64,000 bases of DNA, from assembly GCF_000716445.1 (NCBI RefSeq), contig NZ_JNWK01000016.1, positions 55,112-119,111 of the forward strand, in the 5' to 3' direction. Shown piece by piece: positions 25,291 to 35,297 of this stretch; the first letter of the stretch is position 1, and each line of letters begins with the position of its first letter. The notes below the pieces were generated by a model. It had not been told where the DNA came from, did no database searches, and saw only the letters and a program-made list of their open reading frames with translations. The position numbers and the translations under genes were made by a program. Source of the DNA: Streptomyces wedmorensis. Lineage in GTDB: Bacteria; Actinomycetota; Actinomycetes; Streptomycetales; Streptomycetaceae.

Positions 25291-26184
25291 ATGGACATCC
25301 GCGCTCTCGGCTACCTCCGCCTGGAGACCACCACCCTGGACGAGTGGCGCCACTACGCCCTCGACGTCCTCGGCATGGTGGAGGCATCCGGCACCACCGA
25401 GGACACCCTCTGCCTCCGCCTGGACGACCGCGCCCACCGCATCGTCATCCAGGCCGGCGAGAGCGACCGGCTCCTCGCGGCCGGCTGGGAGGTGGCGAAC
25501 GCCGCAGCACTCGCCCGCGCCGCCGGGGAACTTGAGGCGGCCGGCGTCGCCGTCAAGGCCGCCGACCCCGCCGAACTCACCGAGCGCCGCGTCCAGGGCC
25601 TGATCCACGTCACGGACCCCGGCGGCAACCCGCTGGAGATCTACTGGGGCCAGGCACAGGACCACAGCGCGCTCGGCACCCCGTACGGCAACCGCTTCGT
25701 CACCGGAGACCTGGGCCTCGGCCACGTCGTGCTCCCCGTCCCGGACATCGAGGCCGCGCTCGACTTCTACGAGAACCTCCTCGGCTTCCAGCTGCGCGAC
25801 TCGATGAAGCTGCCCCCGCAGGCCGTCCCGACCGCCACCGAGCAGCGGGACTTCCACTGGATGCACTTCCTCAGCCCCAACCGCCGCCACCACAGCCTCG
25901 GCCTCTACCCCGGCGCGCTGCCCCCCGGCATCGTGCACTTCATGGTCGAGCTGGAGACCCTCGACGACGTCGGCCGCGGCCTCGACCGCATGCACGCCGC
26001 CGGCATCCCCATCGCCTCCAGCCTCGGCCGCCACACCAACGACCGCATGGTGTCCTTCTACGCCCAGGCCCCCGGCGGCTTCCAGGTCGAGTACGGCTGG
26101 GACGGCCTCGTCGTCGACCCCGCCACCTGGGTCGCGAAGGAGATCACCGCCGACAGCTTCTGGGGCCACCAGTGGAACGGCTGA
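25291..26184 (+). CDS. hsaC: 3,4-DHSA extradiol dioxygenase, HsaC
   Basis: A 297-residue two-domain type I extradiol dioxygenase. The C-terminal domain carries the iron ligands His145 (GLGHVVL), His216 (GIVHFMVE) and Glu267 (FQVEYGW), at the positions known for mycobacterial HsaC. It opens the catechol ring A of 3,4-DHSA. ATG at 25291 has an AAGGGG site eight bases before; the GTG three codons earlier overlaps that site. Confidence 0.94.
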   Translation: MDIRALGYLRLETTTLDEWRHYALDVLGMVEASGTTEDTLCLRLDDRAHRIVIQAGESDRLLAAGWEVANAAALARAAGELEAAGVAVKAADPAELTERRVQGLIHVTDPGGNPLEIYWGQAQDHSALGTPYGNRFVTGDLGLGHVVLPVPDIEAALDFYENLLGFQLRDSMKLPPQAVPTATEQRDFHWMHFLSPNRRHHSLGLYPGALPPGIVHFMVELETLDDVGRGLDRMHAAGIPIASSLGRHTNDRMVSFYAQAPGGFQVEYGWDGLVVDPATWVAKEITADSFWGHQWNG

Positions 26185-26660
26185 TCGCACCCTCCGAGTT
26201 CAGGGACGTGCTCGGCCGCTTCGCCAGCGGCATCACGGTGGTCGCGACACTCGACGCCGACGCCATGGAGCCCGTCGGGTTCGCCTGCCAGTCCTTCGCC
26301 TCGCTCTCCCTCGACCCGCCGCTGGTCATGCTGGCCGTCGGCAAGAGCTCCACCAGCTGGCCGAGGATCGAGCGGGCCGGCCGCTTCTGCGTCAACATCC
26401 TCGCCGAGGACCAGCGGGACACCTGCGCCGCGCTCGGCCGCAGCGGCCCCGGCAAGTTCGCCGGGGTTCCCTGGAGCGTCGGGGAACACGGCACCGTACG
26501 CGTCGACGGAGCCCTCGCCCACGTGGAATGCGAGCTGGACGCCGTGTACGAGGCCGGGGACCACCACCTGGTCACCGCGCAGGTGGTGGCGCTCGACGCC
26601 GGCGAGGACGGCCGCCCGCTGCTGTTCTTCCGCAGCCGCTACGCCGTGGGCGCGTTCTGA
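26172..26660 (+). CDS. hsaB: Flavin reductase, HsaB
   Basis: A 162-residue flavin reductase-like FMN-binding protein: FRDVLGRFASGITVVATLD, GFACQSFASLSLDPPLVMLAVG, FCVNILAEDQRD and HHLVTAQVVALD. It supplies reduced flavin to HsaA. The GTG start at 26172 lies inside the end of hsaC (13-base overlap); the fold begins almost at once, so no later start is better. Confidence 0.9.
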   Translation: MERLIAPSEFRDVLGRFASGITVVATLDADAMEPVGFACQSFASLSLDPPLVMLAVGKSSTSWPRIERAGRFCVNILAEDQRDTCAALGRSGPGKFAGVPWSVGEHGTVRVDGALAHVECELDAVYEAGDHHLVTAQVVALDAGEDGRPLLFFRSRYAVGAF

Positions 26661-27529
26661 TGCCCATCGACGCCGAGAAGGCGACCTCCGCCCCGCCGGT
26701 GCTCACCGACGTCCGGTGGGACGAGCACGACGTACTGCTCTACCACCTGGCGCTCGGCGCCGGCGTCCCCGAGACCGACCCGCGCGAGCTGCGCTACACC
26801 TACGAGGGACACGAACGGGGCCTCCGGGTCCTGCCCACCTTCGGAGTCGTCGCGGGCGGCACCGGCGGCGTCGGCTTCCAGGTCTTCGACCTGCCGGGCG
26901 TCGACATCGACCTGGCGGACGTGCTGCACGGCGGCCAGGAGATCACCGCGCACCGCCCCCTGCCCATCGCGGCCCGGGCGACCGCCACCACCCGGGCCGC
27001 GGCCGTGTACGACAAGGGCAAGGCCGCCGTCATCGTCCAGGAGTCCACCCTCGTCGGCGAGGACGGCGAACCCCTGATCACCCAGCGCAACCAGGTCTTC
27101 GTCCACGGCGCGGGCGGCTTCGGCGGCGATCGCGGCCCCTCCGGGCGCCTCCCCGAGCCCGACCGCGCACCCGATCTGGTGACCGAGATCCCGACGCTCC
27201 GGCAACAGGCCCTGCTCTACCGGCTCACCGGCGACCGGAACCCGCTGCACGCCGACCCCGCCACCGCCCGCCGCGCCGGCCACGACCGTCCCGTCCTGCA
27301 CGGGCTCTGCACCTTCGGGATGGCGGTCAAGGCGGTCACGGACCGCCTGCTCGACGGCGACGCCGACGCGGTCGCCGCCTGCCGCACCCGCTTCGCAGGG
27401 GTCTTCTTCCCCGGCGAGACCCTGCGGCTCCGCGTCTGGGAGACCCCCGACGGCTTCCGGCTGACGGCCACGGCCGCCGACCGCGAGGACGCGCCGGTCC
27501 TCACCGACGCGCGGATCACCGCCCGATGA
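26660..27529 (+). CDS. MaoC-like (R)-specific enoyl-CoA hydratase, ChsH3-like
   Basis: A 289-residue double hot-dog protein. The C-terminal half has the hydratase-2 motif TGDRNPLHADP followed by VLHGLCTFGMA. The N-terminal half is the degenerate hot dog with LPTFGVVAGG. Size and architecture match Rv3538 (ChsH3) and the hydratase part of peroxisomal multifunctional enzyme 2. These act on steroid side-chain enoyl-CoAs. Its start overlaps the hsaB stop by one base (TGATG). It is the only clear side-chain-type gene here, so the real substrate may differ. Confidence 0.8.
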   Translation: MPIDAEKATSAPPVLTDVRWDEHDVLLYHLALGAGVPETDPRELRYTYEGHERGLRVLPTFGVVAGGTGGVGFQVFDLPGVDIDLADVLHGGQEITAHRPLPIAARATATTRAAAVYDKGKAAVIVQESTLVGEDGEPLITQRNQVFVHGAGGFGGDRGPSGRLPEPDRAPDLVTEIPTLRQQALLYRLTGDRNPLHADPATARRAGHDRPVLHGLCTFGMAVKAVTDRLLDGDADAVAACRTRFAGVFFPGETLRLRVWETPDGFRLTATAADREDAPVLTDARITAR

Positions 27530-27534
27530 CCCGG

Positions 27535-27566
27535 CGGCCGGGGCGGGGGACGGCCCGCCCCGGCCG
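27535..27566. terminator. GC-rich hairpin between the MaoC gene and kstD
   Basis: A 13-base stem (27535-27547 with 27554-27566, core GGCCGGGGCGGG) and a 6-base loop. It starts six bases after the MaoC stop. It may end or attenuate the hsa transcript before kstD, which begins 43 bases later. Confidence 0.6.
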
Positions 27567-27608
27567 TCGACCACCCAAGGCCTGCCCGACGAGACCAGGG
27601 AGAACCCG

Positions 27609-30126
<2,518 letters not shown>

Positions 30127-30127
<1 letters not shown>

Positions 30128-30891
30128 TGCCCGTCGACCTGACAGGAAAGGTCGCGCTCGTCACCGGCGCGGCCCGCGGCGTGGGGGAGGCCGAGGCCCG
30201 TCTCTTCGCGGCCCTCGGGGCGAAGGTCGTCCTCACCGACGTCCTGGAGACGGAGGGCGCGGCGACGGCCGCCTCCCTCGGCGCCGCCGCCCGCTTCGTA
30301 CGCCACGACGTGACCGACGAGCGGTCATGGGCCGCCGCCGTGGCCACCGCCCTGGACGCCTTCGGCCGGCTCGACGTCCTCGTCAACAACGCCGCGATCT
30401 ACTCCACCTCGCCGATCACGGAGGAGGACCCGGCCCGCCTGGAGGCCATCATCCGGGTCAACCTGATCGGCCCGTTCCTCGGCGTCCGCGCCGTCGCCGC
30501 CGCGATGAAGGCGGGCGGCGGCGGGTCCGTCGTGAACATCTCCTCGCAGGCCGGCCTCCAGGGCATCTGGGGGCACGGGGCGTACGGAGCCGCGAAATGG
30601 GGACTGCGCGGCCTGACCAGAACGGCCGCGCTGGAACTCGGCCCGGACGGCATCCGGGTCAACTCCGTCCACCCGGGCGCCATCGCCACGGCGATGACCG
30701 CCCACCTGGGCACCAGGGAACACCCGGGCGCCCCGCTCGGACGGGTGGGGGAACCCGAGGAGGTCGCCCGCCTCGTCGCCTTCCTCGCCTCCGACGACTC
30801 CTCGTACCTGTCCGGCGCCGAACTCGCCGTCGACGGCGGCGCGTCGGCGGGCCGCATGCCGCTCCTCACCCCGAAGGGAACGGACGAGTGA
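30127..30891 (+). CDS. SDR family oxidoreductase, hydroxysteroid-dehydrogenase-like
   Basis: A 254-residue SDR closely related to the preceding gene: LVTGAARGVGEAEAR, VLVNNAAIYSTSP, the serine region [37 protein letters not shown] and [10 protein letters not shown]. The ATG shares its A with the preceding TGA. It probably oxidises or reduces another hydroxyl of the steroid (3-, 17- or 20-position). The pair looks like an old duplication. Confidence 0.82.
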
Positions 30892-31802
30892 ACCGACCCG
30901 ACCCCGAGGTCCAGGCCGTCATCGACCTGGCCACCGCGGGCTTCCCCCCACTGGCGACCGAGATGACGGACATCGCCGAGGTGCGCGCCTTCTTCGCCGC
31001 CCGCCCCCGGCCGGCCGCCCCACCGACGCCCGTCGCCCGCGTCGCGGACGAGGACGCCGACGGCGTGCCCGTCCGCGTGTACGACCCGCGGGTCCACGAG
31101 ACCGCCCCCGTGATCGTGTTCTGCCACGGGGGCGGCTTCGTCCTCTGCGACCTCGACAGCCACGACGCCTTCTGCCGCTCCCTCGCCCGCGCGACGGAAG
31201 CGGTCGTCGTCTCCGTCGACTACCGCCGCGCCCCCGAACACCCCTTCCCCGCCGCTCCCGAGGACGCCTACACGGCCCTGCTGTGGACGGCGGCGACCTT
31301 CCCGGGCCGCCGGATCGCCGTCGCCGGGGACAGCGCGGGCGCCAACCTCGCCACCGTCCTCACCCTGCTCGCCCGCGACCGGGGCGGCCCCGAGATCGCC
31401 TGCCAGGCGCTCTACTACCCGATGCTCGACCCCACGCGCTCGCGTGCCTCGCACCGGGAGAACGCCCAGGGCTACTTCCTCACCGCCGACCACCTGCGGT
31501 GGTACTGGGACGGCTACCTGCCGGACCCGGCGGCGCGCACCAGCCCCTACGCGGCCCCGCTGGCCGGCGCCGACCTGTCGGGCCTCCCTCCGGCGCAGCT
31601 CGTCACCGCCGGCTTCGACCCGCTGCGGGACGACGGCCTGGCGTACGCGGACGCCCTCGCCGCGGCGGGCGTTCCGGTGGAGGCCCGCCACCACGCCGGC
31701 ATGTTCCACGGCTTCCTCTCCATGGCGGGCGCCCTGCCCGCGGCGGCCGAGGCCAGGGAGGCCGCCTTCGCCGCCCTGCGCGAGGCCCTCACCCCACGTT
31801 GA
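30888..31802 (+). CDS. HSL-type alpha/beta hydrolase (esterase)
   Basis: A 304-residue hormone-sensitive-lipase family esterase. HGGGFVLCDLDSHD is the HGGG oxyanion motif, the nucleophile is in AGDSAGANLA, and FDPLRDDG and HHAGMFHGFLSM supply acid and histidine. The N-terminal cap is short. No signal peptide, so it acts in the cytoplasm. GTG at 30888 overlaps the previous stop. Next to a Baeyer-Villiger monooxygenase, it could cleave the ester that enzyme makes at C17 (inference). Confidence 0.85.
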   Translation: MNRPDPEVQAVIDLATAGFPPLATEMTDIAEVRAFFAARPRPAAPPTPVARVADEDADGVPVRVYDPRVHETAPVIVFCHGGGFVLCDLDSHDAFCRSLARATEAVVVSVDYRRAPEHPFPAAPEDAYTALLWTAATFPGRRIAVAGDSAGANLATVLTLLARDRGGPEIACQALYYPMLDPTRSRASHRENAQGYFLTADHLRWYWDGYLPDPAARTSPYAAPLAGADLSGLPPAQLVTAGFDPLRDDGLAYADALAAAGVPVEARHHAGMFHGFLSMAGALPAAAEAREAAFAALREALTPR

Positions 31803-31817
31803 CCGACGTGTACGCGT

Positions 31818-31854
31818 GCGCCCCGCCCCCACCTGATCCGGTGGGGGCGGGCGC
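31818..31854. terminator. Bidirectional terminator between esterase and Baeyer-Villiger genes
   Basis: A strong stem (left arm ending CGCCCCCACC at 31833, right arm GGTGGGGGCGGGCGC at 31840-31854, one bulged C) with loop TGATCC. It lies between two convergent stop codons. Confidence 0.8.
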
Positions 31855-31876
31855 CTCTTCGTACCCGCGGGCCGCG

Positions 31877-33499
31877 TCACCCGTCCAGCAGCGCGAACCC
31901 CTTGTATCCCGAGGCCGCGACGTCCGCGATGATCTCCCCGTACACCCCGAAGCCACCGATGAACGGCATGAACACCCGGGGCTTCCCGGGGATGTTGGCG
32001 CCCAGGTACCAGGAGTTCGCCGCCGGGAACAGCGTGGCCGCCGCCCGGTCGCGGCACTCCGCGACCCACTGCTCGACGGCGTCCCCGCTCGCCTCGATCG
32101 CCCGGTGGCCGTGCTCGTCCAGATGGCGCAGGCAGTCGGCGAGCCAGTCGACGTGCTGCTCGGCGCACAGCACCACGTTGGCCATGACCGAGGGGCTGCC
32201 CGCACCGGTGAGGTGGAACAGGTTCGGGAAGCCGTCGACGCCCAGGCCCAGATAGGTGCGGGGGCCCCCGCTCCACACGTCCCTCAGCCGCCGGCCACCG
32301 CGCCCTCGGACGTCCACCCGGTCGACGGCGCCGGTCATCGCGTCGAAACCGGTCGCGAACACGATCGCGTCCAGTTCCACCCGGGTGCCGTCGGCCAGCA
32401 CGATCCCGCTGCCGTCGATCCGCTCGATCGTGTTCTCCCGCAGGTTCACGAGGCGCACGTCGCCCCGGTTGAACGTCTCGTAGTAGTGCGAGTCGGTGAC
32501 GATCCGCTTGGTGCCGATCGGGTGGTCCGTCGGCACGAGCAGGTCGGCGACGGCCGGATCCTCGATGAGCGCGCGGACCTTCTCCTCCCAGAACGCGCGC
32601 GCCTCGTCGTTCGCCGCACGGTCGGTGAGCTGGTCGGGGAACGTCTTGGAGTACAGGACGCCGCCGAGCTCCCACCGCTCCTCGAACGCGGCCCGCCGCT
32701 CGGCCGGGGACACGGCGAACGTCGCCGAGGGGTGAGCCGCGTGCGGCGAGCCGCCGCCGCTGAGCCGGGACAGCCGACGCCGCTCGGCGTAGCCGGCCTT
32801 CTGCCGGCGGCGCGTCTCCTCGTCCAGGGGCGTGTTGCCCGCGGGGATGCTGAAGTTGGCGCTGCGCTGGAAGACCGTGAGGTGCGCCGCCTGCTCGGCG
32901 ATCAGCGGGATCGCCTGGATGCCCGAGGACCCGGTGCCGATCACGCCGACGCGCAACCCGGCGAAGTCCACGCCCTCCCGGGGCCAGGCACCGGTGTGGT
33001 ACGTGGCGCCGGCGAACTCCCCGGCCCCCGCGATGTCCGGCACGTGGGTGCTGGAGAGGCAGCCGACGGCGAACACGCAGAACCGGGCCGACACCACCTC
33101 CCCGTCGTCCGTGCGGACCGTCCAGCGCAGCGTCTCCTCGTCCAGTTCCGCCGAGGTCACCGACGTCGAGAAGGTGTAGCTGCGGCGCAGGTCGAAGCGG
33201 TCGGCGACATGGCTCAGGTAGCGCCGGATCTCCGGTTGGGCGGCGTACTTCTCGCTCCAGTCCCACTCCTGCTGGAGCTCCTCGTCGAAGGAGTACGAGT
33301 AGTCCACGGACTCCACATCGCAGCGGGCGCCCGGGTAGCGGTTCCAGTACCAGACGCCGCCCACGTCGTCACCGCGCTCGAAGGCGCGCACGCGGTGGCC
33401 CAGACCGCGCAGCCTGTGCACGGCGTACAGACCCGTCACGCCCGCCCCGACGACCACGACGTCGACGACGTCGGGGGACTCGGTGATGCTGTCGTTCAC
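31877..33499 (-). CDS. Baeyer-Villiger monooxygenase, steroid monooxygenase-like
   Basis: A 540-residue type I BVMO. First Rossmann motif VVVGAGVTGLYAVHRL, the fingerprint FAGATYHTGAWP, second nucleotide motif VGVIGTGSSGIQAIPL, and the ATGFDAMTGA region. It uses FAD, NADPH and O2 to insert oxygen next to a ketone. Relatives include Rhodococcus progesterone (steroid) monooxygenase and cyclohexanone/cyclopentadecanone monooxygenases. In this locus a 20-keto or 17-keto steroid is a plausible substrate (inference). It follows the fadD3-like gene by 13 bases in the same operon and converges on the esterase. Confidence 0.88.
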   Translation of the reverse strand: MNDSITESPDVVDVVVVGAGVTGLYAVHRLRGLGHRVRAFERGDDVGGVWYWNRYPGARCDVESVDYSYSFDEELQQEWDWSEKYAAQPEIRRYLSHVADRFDLRRSYTFSTSVTSAELDEETLRWTVRTDDGEVVSARFCVFAVGCLSSTHVPDIAGAGEFAGATYHTGAWPREGVDFAGLRVGVIGTGSSGIQAIPLIAEQAAHLTVFQRSANFSIPAGNTPLDEETRRRQKAGYAERRRLSRLSGGGSPHAAHPSATFAVSPAERRAAFEERWELGGVLYSKTFPDQLTDRAANDEARAFWEEKVRALIEDPAVADLLVPTDHPIGTKRIVTDSHYYETFNRGDVRLVNLRENTIERIDGSGIVLADGTRVELDAIVFATGFDAMTGAVDRVDVRGRGGRRLRDVWSGGPRTYLGLGVDGFPNLFHLTGAGSPSVMANVVLCAEQHVDWLADCLRHLDEHGHRAIEASGDAVEQWVAECRDRAAATLFPAANSWYLGANIPGKPRVFMPFIGGFGVYGEIIADVAASGYKGFALLDG

Positions 33500-33512
33500 G
33501 CTCGAACTCTCC

Positions 33513-35060
33513 TCATCGGATGGTGGTGTGTCCCGCGCGCCGCCGCAGCGCGTTCTTGTCGACCTTGCCCGCCGCGTTGTGCGGCAGCGCGGGCACGGAG
33601 CGGAAGGCGCGCGGGACCTTGAAGTTGGCGAGCCGCTCGCGGGTGTACGCGGTCAGTTCCGCCGCGTCGAACGGAGCCCCGGCCGCCGGTACGCAGTACG
33701 CCTCGCCGACCTCCCCGAGCCGCCCGTCCGGCACGCCGACGACGGCCACGTCCAGGACGGCCGGGTGGCCGCGCAGCACCTGCTCCACCTCCGCCGGGTA
33801 CACGTTGAAGCCGCCGACCACGAACATGTCCTTCAGCCGGTCGGTGATCCGCAGGAAACCGCGCTCGTCCAGGACCCCCACGTCCCCCGTGCGCAGCCAG
33901 CCGTCCGCGTCGACGGCCCGCGCGGTGGCCCCGGGGTCGTCGAGATAGCCGTGCATCACGTGATGGCCGCGGGTGAGGATCTCCCCGGGCTCCCCGGGCG
34001 GCGCGTCGACGCGCAGCTCCGTGCCCTCGAGCGCCGTCCCGGAGGTGCGGGCCAGCGTCGCGGGGGACTCGTGCGGCGGGCAGATCGCGACCACGCCCGT
34101 CGCCTCGGTCAGCCCGTACGCGGTGCTGACGCTCCGCGCGCCGAGGGACGTCCTGATCTGCTCGATCAGCGCGGTGGGGATGTTCGCGGCGCCCGTGACC
34201 GCCATCCGCATCGACCCCAGGTCGTACGCCTCGCGCTCCGGATGGCGCAGGAGCGACGTGAAGACCGTCGGCGCACCGGTCAGGACGGAGATCCGCTCCT
34301 CCTGGATCCTCCCGAGGACGGCCCCGGCCTCGAACACCCGCTCCGGGACGATCGTCGCCCCGTGCAGCAGGCAGGCCAGCACCCCGGCCTTGTAGCCGAA
34401 GGTGTGGAAGAACGGGTTGACCAGCAGGTACCGGTCGCCGCGCCGCAGGGTGACCGTACGGGCCCAGGCGTCGTACACGCGCAGGTTCTGCCCGTGCGTC
34501 GCGGGCACGCCCTTCGGGCGGCCGGAGGTCCCCGAGGTGAAGAGGACGTCGGCGGTGTCGGCGGGGCGCACGGCGGCGCTCCGGGCCAGCCGCTCCTCCC
34601 CGGTGACCCGGTCCGCGCCCCTGAGGAAGCGGGCCCACTCCGCGGAGTGCAGGGTCACCGTCCCTTCGAGCAGCGGGAGCTCCTCGCCCGAGGCCGCGAG
34701 CAGCGCCCGGTAGTCGGTACCCAGGAAGTCGTGCTCGGTGAACAGCAGCCGGGCGCGGGACCTGCGCAGGATGTCGGCGGCCTCGGCCGCCCTGTAGCGG
34801 GTGTTGACCGGGACGAGCACCCCGCCCGCCGCCACCGCGCCGAGCGCCGCCACCACCCATCGGGCGCTGTTCGGCGCCCACACGGCGACCGCGTCCCCCG
34901 GGCGCACCCCGTGCGCGATCACCGCCCGCGCCACCCGGTCGACCCGGTCCGCCAGTTCCGCGAACGTCCACCGGTCCCCGCCGAAGACGAGGGCCTCCTC
35001 GTGCCCGTACCTCTCCGCGGCCCAGTCCGCGAGCCGGGCGATCGTCAGCGCGCCCCTCAT
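33513..35060 (-). CDS. fadD3: Acyl-CoA synthetase, FadD3-like (HIP-CoA ligase)
   Basis: A 515-residue AMP-forming CoA ligase. The P-loop is LFTSGTSGRPKGVPATH, then YGLTEATG (A5), GWLRTGDVG (A7), KDMFVVGGFNVYPAEVEQ (A8) and the lysine region NAAGKVDKNALRR (A10). FadD3 attaches CoA to HIP, the C/D-ring propanoate left after HsaD, and opens the KstR2-controlled pathway. Size agrees with FadD3 (about 508) and it is the only CoA ligase in the locus. Other aryl- or acyl-CoA ligases cannot be excluded. No KstR2-type operator is seen upstream; instead the palindrome at 35167-35183 is present. Confidence 0.8.
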   Translation of the reverse strand: MRGALTIARLADWAAERYGHEEALVFGGDRWTFAELADRVDRVARAVIAHGVRPGDAVAVWAPNSARWVVAALGAVAAGGVLVPVNTRYRAAEAADILRRSRARLLFTEHDFLGTDYRALLAASGEELPLLEGTVTLHSAEWARFLRGADRVTGEERLARSAAVRPADTADVLFTSGTSGRPKGVPATHGQNLRVYDAWARTVTLRRGDRYLLVNPFFHTFGYKAGVLACLLHGATIVPERVFEAGAVLGRIQEERISVLTGAPTVFTSLLRHPEREAYDLGSMRMAVTGAANIPTALIEQIRTSLGARSVSTAYGLTEATGVVAICPPHESPATLARTSGTALEGTELRVDAPPGEPGEILTRGHHVMHGYLDDPGATARAVDADGWLRTGDVGVLDERGFLRITDRLKDMFVVGGFNVYPAEVEQVLRGHPAVLDVAVVGVPDGRLGEVGEAYCVPAAGAPFDAAELTAYTRERLANFKVPRAFRSVPALPHNAAGKVDKNALRRRAGHTTIR

Positions 35061-35166
35061 GATCTGTCACGTCCTCCCTCCGGCCCGCCCCACGTGCGGG
35101 GCACGGGCGGCCGAACCACGGCGGATCGGAGCCTGACAGGAAGACCCCACCCCACGCAGGTCGCGA

Positions 35167-35183
35167 TTCCCGCTCACCGGGAA
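35167..35183. promoter_or_regulatory. Palindromic operator candidate TTCCCG-CTCAC-CGGGAA between fadD3 and luxR
   Basis: Identical over 17 bases to the hsaE-upstream site at 14452-14468, including the following C. It lies 107 bases from the fadD3 start and about 115 bases from the LuxR start, in a 237-base divergent region. Confidence 0.6.
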
Positions 35184-35297
35184 CCCGCCGCGATCGGCGT
35201 CCCGCACGGCGTCCCGCCGCCGTCCGGTCGTCCGCCGGGGTCCGCCCGCTTAGGCTGGAAGGGCCGGGGGCGTCCGAGGGGCGAGGTGGGTGAGCGC

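Noticed and set aside
33483..35297. Open frame extending the LuxR regulator by about 600 codons upstream
   Set aside because: It is antisense to the well-supported fadD3-like gene, has Arg/Pro/Gly-rich low-complexity translation, and open frames opposite real genes are normal at this GC content.
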